From Bacteroidota bacterium (GTDB lineage Bacteria; Bacteroidota; Bacteroidia; NS11-12g; UBA955): a stretch of 64,000 nt of DNA. Both the position numbers and the translations under genes were made by a program. The notes beneath the pieces were generated by a model. It worked only from the letters and a program-made list of their open reading frames with translations, searched no databases and was not told the origin of the DNA. Positions 8,221-16,156 of the stretch are shown here, piece by piece; positions within the stretch are counted from its first letter, which is position 1, and each line of letters starts with the position of its first letter. Location: positions 1-64,000 of the forward strand of contig JANXMZ010000039.1 of the NCBI GenBank assembly GCA_025354385.1. Direction: 5' to 3'.

Positions 8221-9366
8221 TTAAGGCAAATTTTTAATTTGGCTACACATACCACCTAAGGTTTCGGTATAATACAAACTGTCTTTTAGCTTGAGGATAT
8301 TTTCTCTTTGTTGGACAAGATCTACTATTGTTATATTTTGAAGATAACTTCGCATGCCTGCTATATCAGAATAATGAAAGGCCTTACCAATTTTATTGTG
8401 ATTGATGAAATCCATGGCATCACTCTCGGGCAAGGCACCCAAAATTGGTAAGCCAAGGTTGATGTACTCGAATATTTTAGATGGGAAACAAGCAGCTAAG
8501 TAGGCACTTGTTAGGCTTACAAAACCAATATCAATTTTATCTTTAGCAAATTCCAAAAAGCTTTTGTGGTCAAGTGCCCCTATAAATTCTTCATCATTGA
8601 TATATTCTTTTATTGGCGCATAATTTTCATAATAACCTAGATATCTCTTTTTAATATGTTTCAACCCTTCAGCAACCTTGTGCATAATTTCGGGAGATTG
8701 ATGAATATTAAAAGATCCTGCATAGGCAAGATTTAATGGAAAATTATATGCTTTTTCTCCAATAGTTTGCTTGTTGTTATAACCAAAATAGAAATTGTGA
8801 ATTTTGTTGGCCATAGAAGGATATTTATTAATCAATGCATTTTTAAAAGAGTTGGATGAAGTAAAAATTGCATCAGCGTTAGCAATTATTTTTTTCTCGA
8901 GATAATCTTTCTTAGCAAACCATTTTTGATCCACAAGTAATCCATTAAATGTTGTGTAGTTAATAGGATCGTGATAACTCAGTATCAATTTGCAACCATT
9001 TGATTTTTTAATAGCTGAACCTACCATGAATGTATCTGCTGAGCCACCTGTTACACATAAGAGATAATCGTTTGAATTGACTTTGGGCTTTAAATATTTT
9101 TGTGTGGCTTTAACCCATGGATAATAAGCATCTCCGACCAAACCTATTCTTTCTAATCCACTAAAGATTTTTTTATTTCTTTTAAATCCAATAAAAAGAA
9201 TTCCGTCTTTCTCGATAGTTGGTCCGCCAGGATTGGGTACCACCACTTTTACATTGAATCCACAATTCTTCAAAACATCTACTTGGGCCTGTCTTGCTAA
9301 AGCACCACCACCGCTTGAGTTTCCGACATTGGGAAATGATCTTGTAATAAAGTAGAGTACACTCAT
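8221..9366 (-). CDS. Glycosyltransferase, GT4-like
   Basis: The product has 381 aa. The N-terminus YFITRSFPNVGNSSGGGALA carries the glycine-rich loop of GT-B enzymes, and the C-terminal half has NLAYAGSFNIHQSPEIM and SKIFEYINLGLPILGALPES, the sugar-nucleotide-binding region with an E-x7-type acidic motif. It probably adds one sugar to the repeat unit handled by the adjacent flippase. Its start overlaps the end of the flippase gene by 4 bases, so translation is coupled. The sugar is not predictable. Confidence 0.8.
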   Translation of the reverse strand: MSVLYFITRSFPNVGNSSGGGALARQAQVDVLKNCGFNVKVVVPNPGGPTIEKDGILFIGFKRNKKIFSGLERIGLVGDAYYPWVKATQKYLKPKVNSNDYLLCVTGGSADTFMVGSAIKKSNGCKLILSYHDPINYTTFNGLLVDQKWFAKKDYLEKKIIANADAIFTSSNSFKNALINKYPSMANKIHNFYFGYNNKQTIGEKAYNFPLNLAYAGSFNIHQSPEIMHKVAEGLKHIKKRYLGYYENYAPIKEYINDEEFIGALDHKSFLEFAKDKIDIGFVSLTSAYLAACFPSKIFEYINLGLPILGALPESDAMDFINHNKIGKAFHYSDIAGMRSYLQNITIVDLVQQRENILKLKDSLYYTETLGGMCSQIKNLP

Positions 9367-10844
9367 TTTAGATTAAATTTTCGTTTTGCGAAATCTATTA
9401 TTGGTCTGTAATAATTACCCCAATAAATAAACAACAATCCTATCACCCCAGCAAGACTTATTTTTAATATTAATATTTGGTAAAAATGATGATCATTATT
9501 TAAAAAGAAATAAAATAAAATTACTCCAAATAAGTACAATGATAGGAAAGGCCAATATCGTTTTAGTCCAAATGTAATTTGTTCGAGTTTGCGTGCAAAG
9601 TAAAATTCTATACCAACCATAATCAGTGTGCCAGTAATTTGAGAAACAAAGGCAATTTTAGGCCCGTAGAGCGGCAATAAAACAATATTTGACAAGAACA
9701 TGCATATTGCCCCTGAAATAACCGCATATGTGATATAAATATTTTTTTTATGGAAACTTATAATAGTATTGAACAAGCGGTGATAAATACCAAACATGTA
9801 GGTTATGCAGAGTGGGGCAATAAATAGGTAAGCACTTTTAAAAGCGAACGAGTTAGCAGTAAAAACAATTACAATTTCTTTTGAAAAGAATACAATTAAA
9901 AGGTGAATAAAAAGAATTAGCACTGTAAACATGAGCATGAGCTCTCGGATTTTTTTATGAGTTCTTTCCCTATCGTTTATCAAACCACTCATCACAACTG
10001 GATTAAGTACTTGTGTAATTGCATCGATTGCATAATACATCAGCAATGCCACACTGGTAGCTAAACCAAATAACCCAGCGACAGATTGTCCAGGAAAATA
10101 TTTTTGAACCAGCAATAGTGAACTTTGGGTATTAATCCAAGCAGATAAACTAACTGGCAATAATGGCAATGAAAATAATAAGGCATTTTTGATATAAACT
10201 TTATCATATTCAAATCGCAGAATTTTATTTTTTACAAAATAGCAGGTCACCATTAGCATCAGAATTAATGCGATAATGCTATCGCCTATCAATCTGCCTT
10301 GAACACCCTTAGCTTGGTTTACTACTAAATATATGGAAAATGCAACACCAAAAAGGGTAGCAGTAATTTGAAATAATGTTGTTTTATAGGACTCCAAACT
10401 TTGATTAAAAAAAGCAATGCCTAACATTCCCAATTGAAAAAAAATAGGAGGAAATACAGCCAAAGCAATAGATAGCGGTTGATATTGAGGATGGGTTTGT
10501 TTTAATCCAATGAAAAGTAAAATACATGCGAGGGTCCCAAATACCATAACAAACCAAAAAGTAGATGAAAACATGGTGGCCAATTTATGATGGTCTTTTT
10601 TATATTCGTGAAAAAAGCGAATAAATGCACCATCTAGCCCAAGAGAAATAATGAGTGGAATAAATGCCTTTAATGAATTAATGCCGTTGTATATCCCCAT
10701 TTCTGAAGGAGACATGTAATGCGTAAAAATTGGCAATGTGAATGCGTTAATACCCTTCACAAGTAAGCTTGCCAAAACATACCATTTACCTACCTTAAAA
10801 ATAGATTTTGCCCAACTTCCATTATGGATATCTGTATTCGTCAA
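9363..10844 (-). CDS. Polysaccharide flippase, Wzx type (MATE/MOP superfamily)
   Basis: The product has 493 aa with about 12-14 hydrophobic segments. The N-terminus, KSIFKVGKWYVLASLLVKGI followed by FTLPIFTHYMSPSEMGIYN, is the standard start of oligosaccharide exporters, where a PxxTxxLxxxxxG-like turn follows the first helix. It should flip the lipid-linked oligosaccharide from the cytoplasm to the periplasm. Its presence points to a Wzx-type pathway. No Wzy polymerase, Wzz or ABC exporter is visible in the window, so the glycan may be a short oligosaccharide, or the polymerase lies elsewhere. Confidence 0.88.
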   Translation of the reverse strand: MTNTDIHNGSWAKSIFKVGKWYVLASLLVKGINAFTLPIFTHYMSPSEMGIYNGINSLKAFIPLIISLGLDGAFIRFFHEYKKDHHKLATMFSSTFWFVMVFGTLACILLFIGLKQTHPQYQPLSIALAVFPPIFFQLGMLGIAFFNQSLESYKTTLFQITATLFGVAFSIYLVVNQAKGVQGRLIGDSIIALILMLMVTCYFVKNKILRFEYDKVYIKNALLFSLPLLPVSLSAWINTQSSLLLVQKYFPGQSVAGLFGLATSVALLMYYAIDAITQVLNPVVMSGLINDRERTHKKIRELMLMFTVLILFIHLLIVFFSKEIVIVFTANSFAFKSAYLFIAPLCITYMFGIYHRLFNTIISFHKKNIYITYAVISGAICMFLSNIVLLPLYGPKIAFVSQITGTLIMVGIEFYFARKLEQITFGLKRYWPFLSLYLFGVILFYFFLNNDHHFYQILILKISLAGVIGLLFIYWGNYYRPIIDFAKRKFNLK

Positions 10845-10845
10845 T

Positions 10846-12219
10846 TTAATTTATGCTTTGATAAAATTTCGATAGCGCACTTCTATATAATTCTGCAAAA
10901 GCTTCTCGTTTCACTTCAGTAAATTCTTGTTCTTTTATTTGGTCCTTATGAAATTCATTTTTTACTTTAGATAACCAAAAAAATGGTGTTTTATAAAGTA
11001 TATGTCTAAGGCTTTTACGAATTTCCATACTGCGATATTTCTTCTCCATTGCTGAAACAAAATCATCATTTGGAGCCATTTTTATCATTTGGGTATCTAA
11101 TACAGAAATGATGAAATCGCCAGCACGTTTATGATTAAGACCGTCGCCATAGCCAATGACTTGTGAAACGGCAAATTCCCTTTCTGTTTTTAATTTATTA
11201 AAATCATTAGATTGTCCGATTTCAAAAAAGGAATGTATTGCGCTATTTAGTTCCTGCACATTACCATAATGCGGACTACCAGATGAAATAATAGAACGCA
11301 CAAAATTTACTTTATCTGGATTTGCAATAAAGGTTGTTTTATTTAATAACCACGCTTCTAAACAAGTAGTTGATTCGAAGCCTATCCACAAATCAGAGAT
11401 ATTGATAACATCATCTATATTCTCCTCTTTATAAATTGAAAGTGTGTTCTCAAATTGGTCCAATTCATAGAATTCACTTAATTCCTTCATAATATCTGAA
11501 GGATGATATTTTAGGATAAATAAAGTATCAGGGTTATTTTTAATAATCTCCTTGTATAATTGGCGCAGTGGTTCTTTTTGAGCGGCCATAGTATCGCATG
11601 CATCATGGTCAAGGTGCATATTGTTCCATTGCCCATCTTTTTTATACAAATCACTTAGAAAAAAGTAAAAAGGAAATCCCGCTAATCCTATTATTTTTTT
11701 ATAATTTTTAAATTGTGGGTATTGAGCGTAAAAGGCAGTTTTAGATTTTAATGGTAAAAACTGATAGCGGTCGAAACCAGTTCCACCGCAGCAAATTAAC
11801 TGATATTTATTAGCATCAGGAATATGTTTTAGAATTAAGTCAATATTTTTCTGAGACCATTGAAGATTTGCAAATTCATAGAAAATCTTGTCGTTGTTGT
11901 TTCCCCAAAAAAGTATTTCTACATTTTCTTTTATATCTACCATATCACCTTCTGCGATAAAAGTGATAACCTTAATTCCTTTTAAAGAAGCATACTTAAC
12001 CATTTCGTGGTGATTGATGGTTCCAATACTGTGGGCTACTACAATAATTTTAGGTGAATATTGTTGTATAATTTTACAAAAATTATCAGAGATACAGGCC
12101 CTTTTAATTTTCAATCTATAGTTTAATTCGAGATAGGAAAGCACAGGTTCTACAATCCCAATATCCCGAATACCTTTTGTTGAATACTCAAAATTTAATA
12201 CATCTACTTGATTACTCAT
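10846..12219 (-). CDS. Putative GT-B-like surface carbohydrate biosynthesis protein
   Basis: The product has 457 aa and no signal peptide. An N-terminal region with ILFWGNNNDKIF is followed by a C-terminal half with FILKYHPSDIM and DLWIGFESTTCLEAWLLN. The HPSD block and the D-x-W-I-G-x-x-S-T-x-x-x-E-A block resemble the C-terminal domain of CDP-glycerol glycerophosphotransferases, capsule KpsS/KpsC-like and polysialyltransferase-like GT-B enzymes. I therefore suggest a transferase for a surface glycan, possibly the nonulosonate transferase, but I do not recognise a named family. It sits between the flippase and the HVDTEGP protein, overlapping the latter by 4 bases. Confidence 0.5.
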   Translation of the reverse strand: MSNQVDVLNFEYSTKGIRDIGIVEPVLSYLELNYRLKIKRACISDNFCKIIQQYSPKIIVVAHSIGTINHHEMVKYASLKGIKVITFIAEGDMVDIKENVEILFWGNNNDKIFYEFANLQWSQKNIDLILKHIPDANKYQLICCGGTGFDRYQFLPLKSKTAFYAQYPQFKNYKKIIGLAGFPFYFFLSDLYKKDGQWNNMHLDHDACDTMAAQKEPLRQLYKEIIKNNPDTLFILKYHPSDIMKELSEFYELDQFENTLSIYKEENIDDVINISDLWIGFESTTCLEAWLLNKTTFIANPDKVNFVRSIISSGSPHYGNVQELNSAIHSFFEIGQSNDFNKLKTEREFAVSQVIGYGDGLNHKRAGDFIISVLDTQMIKMAPNDDFVSAMEKKYRSMEIRKSLRHILYKTPFFWLSKVKNEFHKDQIKEQEFTEVKREAFAELYRSALSKFYQSIN

Positions 12220-13559
12220 ACATCAATTCGTTTAATACAAGAATTACCATATTTGTCATTAGAGGCCACTGCAATCGTCTTTACATTTTGAATTGGAACA
12301 GTTAAGAAATCGAAAGTATAGTAAAATTGTTTATTGCCAATTTCACCAAAATTAAAGTTATCAGTTAAGTATCTACCATCTTTTGTTAAGATACCTATAA
12401 AGGGTTGTGGTCCAAATAGATCACCATTATTTATACTTACATTCAAAGTATTATTTCTTAGTTCAATATCAAAGTTAATTTTATATTTTGAAATTTCTTC
12501 ATTCGAAAAGCCGATGCATTTGCGAAAAGCAGTGATGGTGTCGGAAAATGAATAATCTACAGTTTTGTTTTCTGACGCCACCTGTTTTAGCACCTCATAA
12601 AATGACACCATTTCAATTGACATTTCTCTAAAATCGTGATTAGTAATACCAACATAGACATCTTTCCCAGAACTATTTGCAAGGTTAAATGCTTTCTGAA
12701 GTTCTTTACCATCAATGTTTCTAAATCTGGTATTCATATTTAGGCAACGCGCTATTGTTCGGTTCATGTTGCCCTTTTTGCGCCAATCGTTATAATCCGG
12801 ATTGTATAAACTCCAATCATCTGGAGCGCCTCTCCAATCCCCAAAGCGACCATTAATATTGTCATTGAATCCTGTATTATCATTATTCATTGCTTGATTG
12901 CTGGCATCAAATGGAAGCCATTGCTCCAACCACCAATTGCTATCAGGGCGAACGGTATGAAATCCTGCCCGGTTTACAACAGGAAACCAATTGCTGTCGA
13001 TTAATCTTCTACACATAACCTGCTGCAATTCATGAGCACTGTTCATGTATGAAATAGCACTTGTATGAGCTGCTTTATTGAATGGGATTGGATGAAAATG
13101 CCATTGTAAACTATCTTCTTCAATTTTCAGATTTTTTAATTTGTCATTGTAGAGATTAAAGATAGCACCATACCCAAGTATTCTATAACGAGGATTGGTT
13201 TCAAAACCAACATGATCTAATAAGTGCCAATTGTATATCCATCCTTTACCAAAACTGTCTTTGAATTTATTCCTGTATGACGGAATCAAAATTCTATTCA
13301 GCATTTCATCTACCTCATCCCAATTATTTTTAAAACTTAATAATTTGGGATCTATTAATTTCTTAAGAAGTTGATTGATTTCATTGTTAATAAATACAAA
13401 TTCCAATGATTGAAGTTTAAGTAAATTCTCCTTGGTAGGTTCAAGTTTAAGAGCATGACCAAGTGTGTTTTCAATTCTTTCAAAAAGTTCATCTAAGGGC
13501 TCCCGCATAGGGCCTTCTGTATCTACATGATGAACGATATGAACTATCGGTTTAGTCAT
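12216..13559 (-). CDS. Hypothetical protein, possible polysaccharide-deacetylase-like fold plus C-terminal beta domain
   Basis: The product has 447 aa and is apparently cytoplasmic, with no signal peptide. It begins PIVHIVHHVDTEGPMREPL; an H-x-D-x-E motif after the first strand resembles the metal-site start of NodB-fold deacetylases, and LQWHFHPIPFN (about residue 151) and VGITNHDFREMS (about 302) supply further conserved-looking His/Asp. The last 90 residues look like a separate beta-sandwich domain. It overlaps its neighbours on both sides (4 bases and 1 base), so it belongs to the glycan operon. A sugar- or glycan-modifying role is inferred from the context. I do not recognise the family. 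Confidence 0.45.
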   Translation of the reverse strand: MTKPIVHIVHHVDTEGPMREPLDELFERIENTLGHALKLEPTKENLLKLQSLEFVFINNEINQLLKKLIDPKLLSFKNNWDEVDEMLNRILIPSYRNKFKDSFGKGWIYNWHLLDHVGFETNPRYRILGYGAIFNLYNDKLKNLKIEEDSLQWHFHPIPFNKAAHTSAISYMNSAHELQQVMCRRLIDSNWFPVVNRAGFHTVRPDSNWWLEQWLPFDASNQAMNNDNTGFNDNINGRFGDWRGAPDDWSLYNPDYNDWRKKGNMNRTIARCLNMNTRFRNIDGKELQKAFNLANSSGKDVYVGITNHDFREMSIEMVSFYEVLKQVASENKTVDYSFSDTITAFRKCIGFSNEEISKYKINFDIELRNNTLNVSINNGDLFGPQPFIGILTKDGRYLTDNFNFGEIGNKQFYYTFDFLTVPIQNVKTIAVASNDKYGNSCIKRIDV

Positions 13560-14359
13560 TATATGCCATATTTGTCTTGATGCGTTTTAAAAAAAGTGAT
13601 TACATCTTCAAAGCCCTCTGAATGGGCTTTTTCGCGCGCTGTACTGGAAAATAAATCACAAATGGGTTCGGAAAAATCTTTGTTCTCTTCTATTTTTCTT
13701 AGCACAAGCAAATATTCATAAAACGGTTCATTTAAATTCTTGTCATTAATAGGTATGGCCTTTGCCAATCCAAAATCACCTCTTAAGCTAAATGCAAAAC
13801 CATGTTCAATTTTAAAACCAAAATCGTTCGCCAGGTCATACAATTTCTTAATATCTGTAAAATGGTTAGGAAATGATTTTAATTTAGCATTTCGTTCCGC
13901 TATGAATGCAACATCATCTTTAATAGCATAATTAATATTTTTCCCTGTTACCAAAAAAAGCCCTTCCTTCTTCAAAATTCTATTGGTTTCAATTAAAACC
14001 TGCTCTTGTTCAGTGCAATCAAAGGTTGCCCAACAGAAAGCCTTGTCAATACTTTCGTTTGCGAATCCCATTTTTTCCAAGGCGCTAGTTTCTAGCTGAG
14101 TGTAAGGATAATCTGCGGCCTTTTGTATGGCGTTGGCTTCTATATCAATGCCAATAATATGCTTGGTATATTTAAAAAGTAGAGGAAAAAACCGACCATA
14201 GCTACAACCCATATCTAAAACAATTTCGTGGGGTTGAATTTTGAGTAAAGGGAGAAATAAATCGGCTATATCAGAATCGGCAATCTTGGTGCCATCAGAG
14301 AGTTGGTTAACTCTTTGCTCCCAGTATTCGGTATATGATGCGTTAAAACTATTATCCAT
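13559..14359 (-). CDS. Class I SAM-dependent methyltransferase
   Basis: The product has 266 aa. Motif I is IVLDMGCSYGRFFPLL (about 47-62), followed by IIGIDIEANAIQKA and a post-motif region DKAFCWATFDCTEQEQVL. These are hallmarks of Methyltransf_11/31-type enzymes. One-base overlaps with both flanking genes (NeuA/LegF upstream, HVDTEGP protein downstream) place it firmly in the operon, so it probably methylates a sugar of the nonulosonate glycan or its precursor. The exact substrate is unknown. Confidence 0.82.
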   Translation of the reverse strand: MDNSFNASYTEYWEQRVNQLSDGTKIADSDIADLFLPLLKIQPHEIVLDMGCSYGRFFPLLFKYTKHIIGIDIEANAIQKAADYPYTQLETSALEKMGFANESIDKAFCWATFDCTEQEQVLIETNRILKKEGLFLVTGKNINYAIKDDVAFIAERNAKLKSFPNHFTDIKKLYDLANDFGFKIEHGFAFSLRGDFGLAKAIPINDKNLNEPFYEYLLVLRKIEENKDFSEPICDLFSSTAREKAHSEGFEDVITFFKTHQDKYGI

Positions 14360-15042
14360 TAAATGGTTTTTGCTATTTCTTCTGCAAATTTAAAGTCTAA
14401 TTCGGTATCTATGTCTATGGAATATTCCGCAGACATCACATATTTTTTGATTTTATCGAAATACACAACTCTTTTTTTTGCCAATAATGTTTTTACATCA
14501 ATGATATATAAATTCCCATTGTATTGATATACATCTGGACAATCTTGTCTGCGCACAAAATCACTTTTTTTGGAGAGCGATAAGAAGCCATTATGATTTT
14601 CTTCAAATAAATTGAAGTAAGGATTTTGTTTACTAAGATTAACACTTACGACCATTTCAGTTTCGCCATTATGTAAAGCCATCATTTCCTTGAAATGCTC
14701 AATTCTTCTGAAAGGTGAAGTGGGTTGCAACAAAATTACTTTTTCAAATTCAATGTTTTGTTTTTCAAATTCAGTCAGAGAAAAATGGATGGCCTCTTCT
14801 ACAGAAGAGGTATCGGATGATAATTCTGTAGGCCTTAAAAAAGGAACTTTATAACCATATTTTTCTGCAGTTGCGGTTATGGAAGTATCATCAGTTGACA
14901 ATAAAACTATATCATCATCTTTTTTACAAGCATGTGCAAATTCGAGAGAATAGATAAGGAGTGGTTTGCCATTCAATGGTTTAATATTCTTCCCCGGTAA
15001 ACCTTTAGAGCCACCGCGGGCTGGTATTAAGAATAAATTCAT
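14359..15042 (-). CDS. legF: CMP-nonulosonate (acylneuraminate/legionaminate) cytidylyltransferase
   Basis: The product has 227 aa, typical for the family. The N-terminus LIPARGGSKGLPGKNIKPLN is the CTP-binding signature, followed by GKPLLIYSLEFA and LLSTDD; later blocks are FLRPTELSSDTSSVEEAI and LLQPTSPFRR. It activates a nine-carbon alpha-keto acid sugar with CTP to give the CMP-sugar donor. The naming LegF rather than NeuA follows from the LegB/LegC/LegH/LegG/PtmE set in the same locus. The start overlaps the end of ptmE by one base. Confidence 0.88.
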   Translation of the reverse strand: MNLFLIPARGGSKGLPGKNIKPLNGKPLLIYSLEFAHACKKDDDIVLLSTDDTSITATAEKYGYKVPFLRPTELSSDTSSVEEAIHFSLTEFEKQNIEFEKVILLQPTSPFRRIEHFKEMMALHNGETEMVVSVNLSKQNPYFNLFEENHNGFLSLSKKSDFVRRQDCPDVYQYNGNLYIIDVKTLLAKKRVVYFDKIKKYVMSAEYSIDIDTELDFKFAEEIAKTI

Positions 15043-16085
15043 TATCTTAAAAGTTGTAAAACATCTGTTTGCGCCTTTTGAAAATCTTCATGTTTGCCTA
15101 TATCCAACCAATAGGAAAGCAGTGGGTACGACACCACTTTTTTACCATTTGCTATGCTGTTTTCTATAAAAGTAGTAGCATCTAATCGCTCATTCTCTTT
15201 AATAGTATCCAACAAATTGTGCTTGATTAAATAGATGCCAGCATTGGAATAATAGGTATAAGTTGGTTTTTCTTTAACCGTTTTTATTTGGTGATTCTCT
15301 GTTTCCATAACACCATATGGAATTTCTACATTGTAAGGTATGCAGGCAACAGCAATGTCTGCTCCTTGTTCGACAAAATGCTGATAAAAAGATTCTAAAT
15401 CAATATTGGTAAGCAAATCGCTGTTCATTAACAAAATATCTTTGCTTAAATAATTTTTAGCAAGTGCAAGGGAGCCAATGGTGCCAAGAGGTTCAGTTTC
15501 TTCAACCAATAAGACTTGCTCAGATTGCTCTGTTTTTTCTATGTATTCACGAATTAATTGACCGAGGTAATTGATGGTAATAATTACTTTTTTGATCCCG
15601 TATAAACTTAACAAATCAATGTTGTATTGAATAATGGCTTTGCTACCAACTTTTAACAATGGTTTTGGCGTATTTTCCGTAAGAGGTAACAAGCGCTCAC
15701 CTTTTCCACCAGCCATTACTACAGCCTGAAGGGGTAAACGACTGCGGTTGGTTTTTAAATTCAGAATATCGACCAATTGATTTTGAGCATTAATTACGGG
15801 AACAAAATCTATCTGCTTTTCCTTAATGGAAAGAATATCTTGTATGGTATAATGGTCTTCTACGAGGGCCAAGAAATGACCGTTTATGGCTTGGGAGATA
15901 TCGTTTTGCATAGACCCTCCTTTGGTAAGGAATCGTCTGATATCGCCATCTGTTAAAACACCTTTTAACTTATTATCATCATCGATAGCAAAAAGAATCA
16001 ATACAGGACTCAATACTTCGAGTTGTTGCATGGCCTGATGGATACTACTGTTTATATGTATAGAGTGAGAGTTAACGTGGGACAT
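15042..16085 (-). CDS. ptmE: CBS-domain nucleotidyltransferase, PtmE-like (glucosamine-1-phosphate guanylyltransferase)
   Basis: The product has 347 aa with two parts. Residues 1-115 form a pair of CBS motifs (KLKGVLTDGDIRRFLTKGG and IDFVPVINAQNQLVDILN). Residues 120-347 form a sugar nucleotidyltransferase with AVVMAGGKGERLLPLTENTP, KPLLKVGSKAIIQYNID and LLVEETEPLGTIGSL. This fusion matches PtmE of the Campylobacter legionaminic-acid pathway, which makes GDP-GlcN for the GDP-sugar route. It begins a new stretch 71 bases after the T9SS gene's stop and has a TACCTTCG box at 16102-16109. The GDP specificity is taken from the family, not from visible residues. Confidence 0.82.
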   Translation of the reverse strand: MSHVNSHSIHINSSIHQAMQQLEVLSPVLILFAIDDDNKLKGVLTDGDIRRFLTKGGSMQNDISQAINGHFLALVEDHYTIQDILSIKEKQIDFVPVINAQNQLVDILNLKTNRSRLPLQAVVMAGGKGERLLPLTENTPKPLLKVGSKAIIQYNIDLLSLYGIKKVIITINYLGQLIREYIEKTEQSEQVLLVEETEPLGTIGSLALAKNYLSKDILLMNSDLLTNIDLESFYQHFVEQGADIAVACIPYNVEIPYGVMETENHQIKTVKEKPTYTYYSNAGIYLIKHNLLDTIKENERLDATTFIENSIANGKKVVSYPLLSYWLDIGKHEDFQKAQTDVLQLLR

Positions 16086-16101
16086 GGATTACCTTATTGG
16101 G

Positions 16102-16109
16102 CGAAGGTA
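16102..16109 (-). promoter_or_regulatory. Possible -7 promoter box of ptmE
   Basis: On the minus strand this reads TACCTTCG, one base off the Bacteroidota -7 consensus TAnnTTTG, and lies 16 bases before the ATG. I see no clear -33 element. If real, it lets the downstream half of the glycan locus be transcribed separately from the leg genes. Confidence 0.4.
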
Positions 16110-16156
16110 ATATTTTTTTGAGATAATGAAAAAAGCCAAGTAATTAGATGGTTTAT

